From Bacillus_AB infantis_C (GTDB lineage Bacteria > Bacillota > Bacilli > Bacillales > Cytobacillaceae), in assembly GCF_050107595.1 (NCBI RefSeq), contig NZ_JBNILH010000002.1:1-64000 (forward strand): a stretch of DNA of 64,000 bases. Direction: 5' to 3'. Below are positions 16,696-24,531 of the stretch, piece by piece. The notes below the pieces were generated by a model, which saw nothing but the letters and a program-made list of their open reading frames with translations, was not told the origin of the DNA and ran no database searches. The position numbers and the translations under genes were made by a program. Numbering within the stretch: position 1 is the stretch's first letter; every line of letters begins with the position of its first letter.

Positions 16696-17609
16696 ACAAG
16701 AATATAGTTTTGAAAAAAGTCGCCCTGAGCAGCGGGGAAACCCTCAGCTGGAGGGAAAGGGAAGGCGGCCGGCAAAAGCTGCTGCTTATCCATGGCAATA
16801 TGACTTCCTCGAAGCATTGGGATCTGGTGTTTGAGCATCTGGATCCGAAATATAAGCTGTATGCGGTCGATCTTAGAGGGTTCGGCCAATCCACATATTT
16901 TGGGCCAATCCGGTCCATCAAAGACTTTTCGGATGATGTGAAGCTGTTTTGCGATGCCATTGGCCTCTGCGATTTCTCCGTTGCCGGCTGGTCGACGGGT
17001 GGCGCGGTTGCTATGCAGCTTATTGCAGACAATCCCGGCATATGCCATCGCCTGATTCTTTTGGCCTCTGCTTCGACAAGGGGATATCCGTTTTACGGGA
17101 CGTCAGAGGATGCTGTGCCTCATTCGTCAGCACGCCTGAACAGCCTGGAACAAGTGAAGGCGGACAGGAGCAAGACGATTCCTGTGCAGTCGGCTTATGA
17201 CAGAGGGGACCGGGGGTTTTTAAGGGCGATGTGGGATGCCCTTATTTATGATAAGAATCAGCCGGAGCCTGCGAGATATGAAGAATATCTGGATGATATG
17301 CTGACACAGCGGAATCTTGCTGAAGTCTATCATTCTCTTAACATGTTCAATATAGGTTCCGTTCCGAATGGTGCAGCACCAGGGACGGGAGAGGCAGGTA
17401 AAATCACGGTGCCGGTGCTGGTCCTGAGAGGAGACCGGGATCAGGTAATAACAGCGGGGATGGCCCGGGAAATCCTTGAGGACATCGGAAGCAATGCGCA
17501 GTTTGCAGAATTGAAGGATTGCGGCCATTCACCGCTAGTCGATGATATCGGGCAGCTGACTGATATGATGTCGGAATTTTTGGATAAAGAGCTGGAGGTA
17601 TTAAAGTGA
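16692..17609 (+). CDS. Alpha/beta-hydrolase
   Basis: A 305-aa soluble alpha/beta-hydrolase with nucleophile Ser101 (GWSTGG), Asp250 (RGDRDQV) and His279 (CGHSP) and oxyanion segment HGNMTSS. The closest style is that of esterases, lactonases and C-C bond hydrolases; the substrate cannot be read from the sequence. It starts at TTG 16692, which overlaps the TGA of the preceding gene, with GGGGAGG 7 nt upstream, and ends overlapping the GTG of the SDR. It may cleave an ester, lactone or thioester intermediate of the pathway. Confidence 0.85.
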   Translation: MNKNIVLKKVALSSGETLSWREREGGRQKLLLIHGNMTSSKHWDLVFEHLDPKYKLYAVDLRGFGQSTYFGPIRSIKDFSDDVKLFCDAIGLCDFSVAGWSTGGAVAMQLIADNPGICHRLILLASASTRGYPFYGTSEDAVPHSSARLNSLEQVKADRSKTIPVQSAYDRGDRGFLRAMWDALIYDKNQPEPARYEEYLDDMLTQRNLAEVYHSLNMFNIGSVPNGAAPGTGEAGKITVPVLVLRGDRDQVITAGMAREILEDIGSNAQFAELKDCGHSPLVDDIGQLTDMMSEFLDKELEVLK

Positions 17610-18346
17610 GACTAAAAGAGAAAACAGCCATTATTACCGGGGCGGCCAACGGAATTGGATTTGCCGCAGCCGAAAGATTTGCACGTGAAGGGGCCAATGT
17701 AATCCTCGCAGATTTCAATGAGGAAATCGGCAGGCAAAGAGAAGAGGAATTAAGGGCAGAAGGGCTGCAGGCCTGGTTTATCCAGGTGGATGTATCAAAA
17801 AGGGAAAGCATCGACGAGCTGGTCCGGCAGGTGCTCGAGGAGTATGGGAGAATCGACGTTCTGATCAATAATGCAGGGATCACCCGTGACAGCATGCTGG
17901 CCAAAATGGCTGCCGAGGATTTCCAAAAAGTGATTGACGTCAACCTGACTGGTGTATTTCATTGCACCCAGGCAGTGGTCCCAAGCATGATTGAGCAGGG
18001 GAAAGGGAAGATCATCAGCACTTCATCTGTATCAGGCGTGTATGGAAATATCGGCCAGACCAATTATGCTGCCGCAAAGGCCGGGGTTGTCGGGATGACA
18101 AAAACCTGGGCCAAGGAGCTGGGCCGAAAAGGCATTAACGTCAATGCGGTCGCCCCTGGGTTCATTCATACAGGAATGACAGCAAAGGTGCCTGAGAAAG
18201 TGATCGGGCAAATGAAACAGATGGTGCCGCTCGGACGCCTGGGCAGTCCTGAGGATATCGCCAATGCCTATTTATTCCTTGCATCTGATGAATCTGATTA
18301 TATTAATGGAACTGTCCTGCATGTGGACGGCGGTATTATGATGTAA
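17606..18346 (+). CDS. SDR oxidoreductase (FabG-like 3-hydroxyacyl dehydrogenase)
   Basis: A 246-aa classical short-chain dehydrogenase: cofactor loop TGAANGIG, NNAG, catalytic Ser141, Tyr154 and Lys158, and C-terminal GTVLHVDGG. It is of FabG/PhaB type, interconverting 3-oxoacyl and 3-hydroxyacyl thioesters with NAD(P). Placement directly before a thiolase suggests oxidation of a 3-hydroxyacyl-CoA to the 3-oxoacyl-CoA that the thiolase cleaves. The GTG start overlaps the hydrolase stop; GGAGGT is upstream. It is unlikely to be the housekeeping fabG, which normally sits with fabD and acpP. Confidence 0.88.
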   Translation: MRLKEKTAIITGAANGIGFAAAERFAREGANVILADFNEEIGRQREEELRAEGLQAWFIQVDVSKRESIDELVRQVLEEYGRIDVLINNAGITRDSMLAKMAAEDFQKVIDVNLTGVFHCTQAVVPSMIEQGKGKIISTSSVSGVYGNIGQTNYAAAKAGVVGMTKTWAKELGRKGINVNAVAPGFIHTGMTAKVPEKVIGQMKQMVPLGRLGSPEDIANAYLFLASDESDYINGTVLHVDGGIMM

Positions 18347-18374
18347 GAATTAGTCTGCTGGGAGGGAAAGAAAA

Positions 18375-19547
18375 ATGAGGACTGCGGTTATCGTATCAGC
18401 TGCAAGGTCGCCGGTCGGAACCTTTGGAGGTGCATTCAAGGATCTCCTGCCAACCGATCTGGCTGTACCAGTTATAAAGGAAACTGTAAAGAGAAGCGGG
18501 CTCGAAAATCATGAAATCGATGAGGTGATCCTTGGCCATTGCATTCAGCGGACTGACCAGCCCAACACGGCCAGGACCGCAGCGCTGCTGGCAGGGCTTC
18601 CGGATGAGACATCGGGATTCACTGTCCAAAGGCAATGTGCATCCGGCATGCAGGCGGTCATTTCGGCAGCCCTGCAAATCCAGGCTGGGATATCGGATAT
18701 CGTAGTGGCGGGCGGTGTGGAGGCTATGAGTTCAAGTCCTTATCTACTGAAGGACCACCGCTGGGGAGCGAGAATGCAGCATGGGAAAATTACCGATTCT
18801 GTATGGGAAATTCTCGAGGATCCGATCCACCATATCATGATGGGTGAAACAGCTGAAAATCTGGCAGAGCTTCATGGGATAACAAGGGAAGAACAGGATG
18901 AAATGGCCCTGCTGAGCCACCAGCGAGCCCTGAACGCCATTGAAAAAGGCTATTTTGAAGAAGAGATTGTCCCTATAAAAGTCAAGCACAGGAAAGGGGA
19001 AACTATTGTATCCCGGGATGAAAACCCGCGGCTTGATCTGACAGCAGAAAAGCTTGCCGCTCTAAAGCCTGTTTTCCGGGAAAGTGGAACCGTGACGGCG
19101 GGGAATGCTTCCAGCCTGAATGATGGAGCAGCAGCACTGGTACTTATGTCTGAAGAAACAGCAATGGCAAAAGGGCTTAAGCCGCTTGCCCGGATTTCCG
19201 GTTTTTCAGTGTCAGGAGTCGACCCTAAGGTCATGGGGAGAGGACCGGTCCCGGCAGTCCGGAAAGGACTGCAGCAGACTGGCTGGTCTCTCGGGGATGC
19301 AGACCTGATCGAAGTGAATGAGGCATTCGCAGCCCAGTATCTTGCTGTCGAAAAAGAGCTGGGCCTGGACAGGAGCAGGGTAAATGTCAATGGCAGCGGC
19401 ATCAGCCTCGGACACCCGATCGGCTGCACAGGCGCAAGGCTAATCGTCAGCCTGGTGCATGAACTGAAAAGAAGAGAACTGAAAAAAGGCATCGCCTCCC
19501 TCTGCGTCGGCGGAGGCATGGGAGCCTCAGTTTTTATAGAAAGATAA
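18375..19547 (+). CDS. Acetyl-CoA acetyltransferase (thiolase)
   Basis: A 390-aa thiolase with the three signature regions: nucleophile Cys88 (RQCASGMQ), NEAFAAQY and the GHPIGCTGAR His, plus the proton-relay Cys in LCVGGGMG. It performs reversible CoA-dependent cleavage of acetoacetyl- or 3-oxoacyl-CoA. It is the last gene of the operon; the terminator at 19549 follows. In context it is the final thiolytic step releasing acetyl-CoA. Confidence 0.92.
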   Translation: MRTAVIVSAARSPVGTFGGAFKDLLPTDLAVPVIKETVKRSGLENHEIDEVILGHCIQRTDQPNTARTAALLAGLPDETSGFTVQRQCASGMQAVISAALQIQAGISDIVVAGGVEAMSSSPYLLKDHRWGARMQHGKITDSVWEILEDPIHHIMMGETAENLAELHGITREEQDEMALLSHQRALNAIEKGYFEEEIVPIKVKHRKGETIVSRDENPRLDLTAEKLAALKPVFRESGTVTAGNASSLNDGAAALVLMSEETAMAKGLKPLARISGFSVSGVDPKVMGRGPVPAVRKGLQQTGWSLGDADLIEVNEAFAAQYLAVEKELGLDRSRVNVNGSGISLGHPIGCTGARLIVSLVHELKRRELKKGIASLCVGGGMGASVFIER

Positions 19548-19548
19548 C

Positions 19549-19575
19549 AAGAGAGGCACGAGATGCCTCTCTTTC
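19549..19575 (+). terminator. Terminator of the Liv/thiolase operon
   Basis: GAGAGGCA/TGCCTCTC stem (extended by one A-T pair) with a 5-nt loop, then TTTCT. Confidence 0.8.
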
Positions 19576-19709
19576 TATTTACAGACAGAAGGAATGTGTG
19601 AAGGCATCTGTATTTCCTAATAATTATTTGTGAAAGTTAGGATGTTTATAGTGGAGTTTCCCTGTCTTTCTCAGATGAATTCTATTCGCTAAAAAAGTCT
19701 TAAAACCCT

Positions 19710-19837
19710 GTTGATTGGAGTGGAAGGCACGAAGACTCCTGCGGGAGGCAGCGGAAATGTTGAGACCCCACAGCGCGCAGCGCGAGGAGGCTCAACTCCG
19801 CCCCGCGGAAAGCGAAGTGCCTGGAGCGGAAATCAAC
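19710..19837. repeat. Palindromic intergenic repeat family B, copy 1
   Basis: 128-bp element bounded by GTTGATT and AATCAAC, with inner arms GGCAC/GTGCC and GAGCC-rich GC core. A second copy starts at 19985. This is an interspersed repeat type I have often seen between genes in Bacillus chromosomes. Reading frames across it (19711-19929) are artefacts. Confidence 0.85.
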
Positions 19838-19984
19838 ACCCCATACCAAGAGAGAAAGATGGACTAAATGGTTTATCCTTTTTTCTCCAAAGTACTGCAG
19901 GAATTTTTAGAGATAGAAAATGCTATTAACCTCTATAGCTCTTTAGTAAACTCATTGTATATCCAAAAAAATTACAAAAACCCT

Positions 19985-20113
19985 GTTGATTGGAGTGGAA
20001 GGCACGCAGACTCCTGCGGGAAGATAGCGACAATGCTGAGACCCCGCAGCGCGCAGCGTGAGGAGGCTCAGCGTCGCCCCGCGGAAAGCGAAGTGCCTGG
20101 AACGGAAATCAAC
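19985..20113. repeat. Palindromic intergenic repeat family B, copy 2
   Basis: 129-bp second copy in the same orientation, roughly 85-90 percent identical by eye (for example CACGCAGACTCCTGCGGGAAG against CACGAAGACTCCTGCGGGAGG over about 20 bases). The 147 bp between the copies are AT-rich with nothing recognisable. Together with the thiolase terminator the copies fill the 620-bp gap 19548-20169. Confidence 0.85.
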
Positions 20114-20169
20114 AGCCCCATATACTCCTCTAACCGTTTTTTGCTTGTCCTTAATTAAGCTATTGCTTT

Positions 20170-20736
20170 TTAAACAAGCAATCCCAAAAGCTCCCCAGCA
20201 GTCACAACCTGGGCAAACTCTTTATTCAGCATCGCCAACTCAATCTCATGCACCTGCTCAGGAGGATAAACCGTGCCTCCAGTACCCTTGGCTTCAAAGG
20301 CCGCAGAAGCATCGGAAACAAGATAGGTGCTGAATCCCAGATTGCCTGCCATCCTTGCAGTGGTCGAGACACAATGCTGCGTCGATAATCCGGTTATACA
20401 GACATTTTGAATATTTTCGCCTCTTAAATATGACTCCAGGCCAGTACCGATGAACGCTGAATTCACTTCTTTCTGGAAAACTTTCTCGTCCGGCAGCGGG
20501 GCATTGGCATCTTTAAAGCTCACACCCTCTGAGTTTTCGCGGTATAACGGAGAAGACGGCTGAACCGATAAATGCTGCGAGTAAATGATCTTCCAGCCTC
20601 TTTTTCTCCACTCCTCCTGCAGCTGCCCGATCACTGCCTCTGCGCCGGGATTGTTTCTTTTCCCCCAATACGGGTCGTCAAAGCCCTTTTGCACATCCAG
20701 GACAAGCAGGGCTGGCGGTGATTCCATCTTTTTCAA
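20170..20736 (-). CDS. Isochorismatase-family cysteine hydrolase
   Basis: A 188-aa cysteine hydrolase of the isochorismatase/nicotinamidase superfamily: LLVLDVQKGF (catalytic Asp), FQKEVNSAF (catalytic Lys) and ITGLSTQHCVSTT (nucleophilic Cys), followed by SDASAAF. Members hydrolyse amides such as nicotinamide, carbamoyl compounds or isochorismate ethers; the exact substrate is not evident. I chose TTG 20736 because AAGAGGTG lies 6 nt upstream. It is divergent from the acyl-CoA ligase, sharing the 130-bp region that carries the SARP-like repeats, so it might belong to the island. Confidence 0.85.
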   Translation of the reverse strand: MKKMESPPALLVLDVQKGFDDPYWGKRNNPGAEAVIGQLQEEWRKRGWKIIYSQHLSVQPSSPLYRENSEGVSFKDANAPLPDEKVFQKEVNSAFIGTGLESYLRGENIQNVCITGLSTQHCVSTTARMAGNLGFSTYLVSDASAAFEAKGTGGTVYPPEQVHEIELAMLNKEFAQVVTAGELLGLLV

Positions 20737-20805
20737 AGGCTGCACCTCTTTTCTCGAAGTAATTACGCAGTTTTATTATTACCGGAGTATGGAAAATCAT
20801 CCAAG

Positions 20806-20838
20806 TGTAACTCCTCTGCAACTGATGTTATTTACACT
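20806..20838 (+). promoter_or_regulatory. SARP-like operator and promoter of the acyl-CoA ligase
   Basis: TGTAACT at 20806 and TGCAACT at 20817 are direct repeats with an 11-bp period. A -10-like TACACT at 20833 begins 9 nt after the second heptamer, exactly as at 10679-10711. No -35 hexamer is visible. Confidence 0.48.
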
Positions 20839-20868
20839 CTCCATATCAAAGATGAAGGAGAGATTGCA

Positions 20869-22377
20869 TTGTGGAGGGAAATCGACTGGCTGACCAATAG
20901 AGCAGGGCTGTCGCCCGGCGCTGTGGCAGTTATTGACACTGAACAGGAGGAATCCTGGACATATAAAGAGTTGAACATCAGGGCGGAGGCTTTGGCAAGC
21001 TGGCTGCTTGAGAGGGGGGCTGCCAAAGGTGACAGGATCGCACTGCTTGCGCCTAATCATATAAGCTGCCTGGACTTTCTGTTTGCCTGCGGAAAAATCG
21101 GGGCTATCTTCGTGCCGGTCAACTGGAGGCTTACGCCAGATGAGATACAGGCCATACTGGAAGACTGCACACCAGTGATCATAGGCTATCATTATTCATT
21201 AATTGAACTCGCATCCCGCCTGCAGCTGCATCAATATGAGTCTGTATGCCTGGACGAAACACCCTTCAGGATGCCTGGACGCACATTCATTCCCCCTTGG
21301 CCGGTCGATGAAGAGGACCCTCTTGCCATGATCTATACTGGCGGAACAACCGGGAAGCCAAAAGGTGCTGTGCTTTCCCATCGGGCCATTTTCTGGAACG
21401 CCGTCAATACGGCAGTCAGCTGGGGGCTTACGAACCAGGATACCACAATTACTTATCTGCCTATGTTCCATACTGGAGGCATCAACGCCCTTACCATGCC
21501 TTTGCTGATGGCCGGAGGAAGAGTCGTGCTCGCCGGGAATTACAATCCATCCAGGGCAGCCCGCTATATCAGGGAATATCAATGCACAATCATCCTGCTT
21601 GTGCCTACGATGTATCATATGCTGATAGAAACAGAGGAATTTAAGGAAGGCTCATTTGAATCCATGAGGGTATTTCTTTCAGGAGGTGCTCCGTGCCCGC
21701 TTTTTATTTATGAAGAATTCAGGAGAAAAGGGCTGCACTTCAAAGAGGGCTACGGCCTGACGGAAGCCGGGCCGAATAATTTTTATATCAGCCCGCAGGA
21801 AGCTGTGCTGAAAAAAGGATCCATTGGAAGGCCGATGCTGTTCAACACGGTGAAGATCCTGGCAGAAACAGGAATCGAGGCAGAAAATGGAGAAGTGGGA
21901 GAGGTGTTGATAAAGGGGCGCCATGTCTTTTCCTGCTACTGGAACAATGAAGAGGCCACAAAGGATGCTGTAAGAGATGGCTGGCTTTACACCGGCGACC
22001 TCGCAAAGGTGGATGAGGAAGGGTTCTTCTATATAGTCGGACGGAAGAAGGATATGATTATCACCGGAGGGGAAAATGTATATCCCCTGGAAGTAGAGCA
22101 GTGGCTGGGCTCCTGCCCGGAAGTGGATGAAGTATCTGTTATTGGGATGGATGATCGAAAATGGGGGGAAGCAGTAACAGCATTCATCGTGCTGAAGGAA
22201 GCGGCTGCGATGACCACAGAAGAGATAAAAATTTATTGCAGGCAGAAGCTCGCTGCATATAAAGTCCCTAAATTCATTTATTTCCTTGATAAGCTTCCAA
22301 AGACCCATGTTGGAAAGATCGACAAAAAGCAGCTGAAATTGACTGCGGCAGAAATGGCTGCTGCTAAAGAAGGATAA
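20869..22377 (+). CDS. Acyl-CoA ligase (AMP-binding, ANL superfamily)
   Basis: A 502-aa adenylate-forming CoA ligase: P-loop YTGGTTGKPKGA, GYGLTEAGP (A5), YTGDL (A7), GRKKDMIITGGENVYPLEVE (A8) and the C-terminal catalytic Lys in THVGKIDKKQL (A10). It makes an acyl-CoA from a carboxylic acid, ATP and CoA. TTG 20869 with AAGGAGA upstream is the start. As the only carboxylate-activating enzyme next to the Liv/thiolase operon, with the same paired TGTAAC-type promoter motif, it is the likely entry enzyme of that pathway. Chain length specificity cannot be told. Confidence 0.9.
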   Translation: MWREIDWLTNRAGLSPGAVAVIDTEQEESWTYKELNIRAEALASWLLERGAAKGDRIALLAPNHISCLDFLFACGKIGAIFVPVNWRLTPDEIQAILEDCTPVIIGYHYSLIELASRLQLHQYESVCLDETPFRMPGRTFIPPWPVDEEDPLAMIYTGGTTGKPKGAVLSHRAIFWNAVNTAVSWGLTNQDTTITYLPMFHTGGINALTMPLLMAGGRVVLAGNYNPSRAARYIREYQCTIILLVPTMYHMLIETEEFKEGSFESMRVFLSGGAPCPLFIYEEFRRKGLHFKEGYGLTEAGPNNFYISPQEAVLKKGSIGRPMLFNTVKILAETGIEAENGEVGEVLIKGRHVFSCYWNNEEATKDAVRDGWLYTGDLAKVDEEGFFYIVGRKKDMIITGGENVYPLEVEQWLGSCPEVDEVSVIGMDDRKWGEAVTAFIVLKEAAAMTTEEIKIYCRQKLAAYKVPKFIYFLDKLPKTHVGKIDKKQLKLTAAEMAAAKEG

Positions 22378-22451
22378 TTCGGTACTTCTAGCGAATAAAA
22401 GGGTATTCCCAGCGGCTGGGAAGCCTGCTGGAAACAACTGGGGAGATCGTT

Positions 22452-23000
22452 ATGATTACAGAGAAACTGCTGGAAGGCGAAAATATCAGACTAGGCTATT
22501 TTGAAGAAAAAGATATGGAAAACATATGGGAGTGGCATACAGGGGAGCTTTTTATGCGCCATCTTGATGCTCTGCCTGTAAAGCCGAGAACGAAGGATGA
22601 GCTGAAAAAGCAATGGATGGAGGAAACCAGTGATTCCTTCCGTTTTGCTGTCATCCATAAAAGCACTGAAAAGGTAATCGGGTTTGCTGAGGTTAATGGC
22701 GTGCTTTGGACGCATAAGACTGCCTGGGTCAGCCTTGGCATCGGCAGTGAAGAGCACAGGGGGAAAGGATATGGTGGAGAAGCGCTTCTATGCCTGATTG
22801 ACTATGCCTTTAACGAACTGAATCTTCATCGCCTTCAGCTTACAGTGTTTTCCTATAACAGCCGGGCAATCAGGCTGTATGAAAAAATGGGATTCAAAAA
22901 AGAAGGAGCATTCCGTGAGTTTATGGAACGAAACGGGCAAAGGTATGATATGTTCCTTTACGGGCTCCTTCGCCGAGAATGGCAGAAAAGTCCGGAATGA
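22452..23000 (+). CDS. GNAT N-acetyltransferase (RimJ/RimL type)
   Basis: A 182-aa GNAT protein with the acetyl-CoA loop in EEHRGKGYGGEAL and the RimJ/RimL-type C-terminal block LHRLQLTVFSYNSRAIRLYEKMGFKKEGAFREF. The substrate, perhaps a protein N-terminus or small amine, is not predictable. GGGGAG precedes the ATG. A terminator overlaps the stop codon. Confidence 0.88.
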   Translation: MITEKLLEGENIRLGYFEEKDMENIWEWHTGELFMRHLDALPVKPRTKDELKKQWMEETSDSFRFAVIHKSTEKVIGFAEVNGVLWTHKTAWVSLGIGSEEHRGKGYGGEALLCLIDYAFNELNLHRLQLTVFSYNSRAIRLYEKMGFKKEGAFREFMERNGQRYDMFLYGLLRREWQKSPE

Positions 23001-23019
23001 CTTATTCCGGGTTTTTTTT
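22992..23019 (+). terminator. Terminator overlapping the GNAT stop
   Basis: CCGGAAT/ATTCCGG stem with loop GACTT and eight T. The left arm includes the first base of the TGA. Confidence 0.92.
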
Positions 23020-23117
23020 CGCTGAAAGGACATCAAGGCTGCAGGGAATAAAAGGGAGGACAAACCTATCGAGTTGCCTCTGACAGAAGCAGGAAGGCGT
23101 GCTTTGCCCCTCCCCCT

Positions 23118-24245
23118 CTACAAAGTCCTCTCCTTCTTTTCAAGCCTATGAACAATCACCAAATCAACCGCAAAACAGCCTAACAAAAGAATGAGCACCC
23201 CGGCAAAAGGCAGGATGGCAGCAGCTGGCGAGGCAAGGCTGGCCCCGGTTAAGAGAATGAAAGAGTATATGGATAATGCTTTGGCGCGCCGCTCTCCGCC
23301 CAATGATCCAATTAAAGTGATGGTGGAAGGAATCAAGAGAGAGATTGAGGCGACAAAAGAGACTGATAGAATGACGAGCATTTCTGCTCCTGTGAGAAGG
23401 AGGCCCATGCTCAGGATTCCAAGCCAAAGGCCGGTTTTTAGTGTGCGGTAAACCCCGGATTTTTCAATCAGTCTGCCGGTGAAAAGGGATAAAATGGCGC
23501 CTGCCATGCCTGCAGCCCTGAGAAGGAACAGTTCCTGGAAGGTGCCGCTGAATTGCCGGGCAAGGCTGTCATAGAAAGCCGCAAAGGCAAACAGCAGGGT
23601 GAACGCAATCACATAGCATAACAGAAGCCTGTTATTTTTCAGCAGTACCGTAAAGGATGAATAGACGCTTTCCTGGACCGCAGGCTTTCCTGTGGCAGGC
23701 AGCAAGATCCAGGCCAAAATGAATAGCGCGAGATAGCATACAGAAAAAAAGAAAAAGACAGAATGCCAGCCATAATGCAGGGTAAGGACAGAGCTGATCA
23801 GCTGGCCGAGTATGCCTGCGAGGAGAAAGCCTGTATTGATGAGCACAAGCAGAAGTGTTCTGCTGCGGCCGGAAAATAAGTCGAAAGAATAGGCAAAAGC
23901 CACAGGCGCAAAACTCCCCAGGACGAATCCCTGAAGCGACCGGAGGAAGTAAAGGCTGCCTTCACTCCCGGAAAGTCCGACTGCAAAAGTGGCAATGGCA
24001 GAAGCGAGCATCCCAAAGACAATGACCCTCTTTCTGCCAGCTCTGTCTGACAGGGGGCCGAATGTTAAAAGGCCAATAGCATAAAAGATGGAAAAAAGGC
24101 TTCCGGCTGTGATGATTGCTCCTTCATCTGCATGAAGAGAGGCGGCTATTTCACCGTATATGGGGATGAGGGTATAAATATTTGAGGCGACAAGTATCCC
24201 GGAAAGTACAAGCAGGGTTCCGGAGACGGAGAAACCGGTTTTCAA
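23118..24245 (-). CDS. Major facilitator superfamily transporter (YhjO-type)
   Basis: A 375-aa, 12-helix MFS protein with the motif A loop GPLSDRAGRKRV between helices 2 and 3 and motif C-like region around ASIFLLAGILGQL. It is of the drug:H+ antiporter-1 size class; the substrate is unknown. B. subtilis has an MFS gene (yhjO) at the corresponding place before addB. The start is uncertain: GAAGGAG lies 8 nt before TTG 24245 but only 2 nt before ATG 24251, so I prefer the TTG. The upstream extension in the open frame is noncoding. Confidence 0.85.
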   Translation of the reverse strand: MKTGFSVSGTLLVLSGILVASNIYTLIPIYGEIAASLHADEGAIITAGSLFSIFYAIGLLTFGPLSDRAGRKRVIVFGMLASAIATFAVGLSGSEGSLYFLRSLQGFVLGSFAPVAFAYSFDLFSGRSRTLLLVLINTGFLLAGILGQLISSVLTLHYGWHSVFFFFSVCYLALFILAWILLPATGKPAVQESVYSSFTVLLKNNRLLLCYVIAFTLLFAFAAFYDSLARQFSGTFQELFLLRAAGMAGAILSLFTGRLIEKSGVYRTLKTGLWLGILSMGLLLTGAEMLVILSVSFVASISLLIPSTITLIGSLGGERRAKALSIYSFILLTGASLASPAAAILPFAGVLILLLGCFAVDLVIVHRLEKKERTL

Positions 24246-24323
24246 ATTCATCACTCCTTCATTTGGAATAATATATGCTGGTGCAGAAGTGCTGGAAAGT
24301 TGTTTCCAGCTCAGTGTATTCAA

Positions 24324-24353
24324 TTGGCAACAGTCACGAAAAAATAGTATAAT
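24324..24353 (+). promoter_or_regulatory. Sigma-A promoter of addB
   Basis: TTGGCA (24324-24329), 18-bp spacer, consensus TATAAT (24348-24353). Predicted start near 24360, leaving a leader of about 170 nt before addB. Confidence 0.82.
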
Positions 24354-24367
24354 AATAGATAAATAAG

Positions 24368-24445
24368 GGCAGCCCTTCCATGCTGCCTGGTATAAAAAAA
24401 AGAGTTGTTTTTTCCAAAGGCGCAGAACAAGCTGCGCCTTTTTCG
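24368..24445 (+). promoter_or_regulatory. addBA leader: hairpin plus intrinsic terminator
   Basis: Hairpin GGCAGC/GCTGCC (24368-24387) is followed by an A-rich stretch and a terminator-like AAGGCGCAG/CTGCGCCTT stem with TTTTT (24416-24445), all between promoter and addB. Transcription from the promoter must read through this terminator to reach addB. It could be an attenuator or the end of a roughly 85-nt small RNA. No antiterminator fold or known riboswitch was recognised. Confidence 0.6.
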
Positions 24446-24531
24446 CACTTCAATAGCAGATAAAGGGTATCCGGAAAAGGCCTTTATGGCCGGACGGAAT
24501 CCAGCAGATGGATAATAGGGGAGGACCACGG

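Noticed and set aside
19711..20333. Frames across the palindromic repeats
   Set aside because: Low-complexity translation of repeat family B and of the antisense of the isochorismatase gene; no start signals.
24246..24531. LexA box controlling addBA
   Set aside because: No GAAC-N4-GTTC sequence occurs in this leader.
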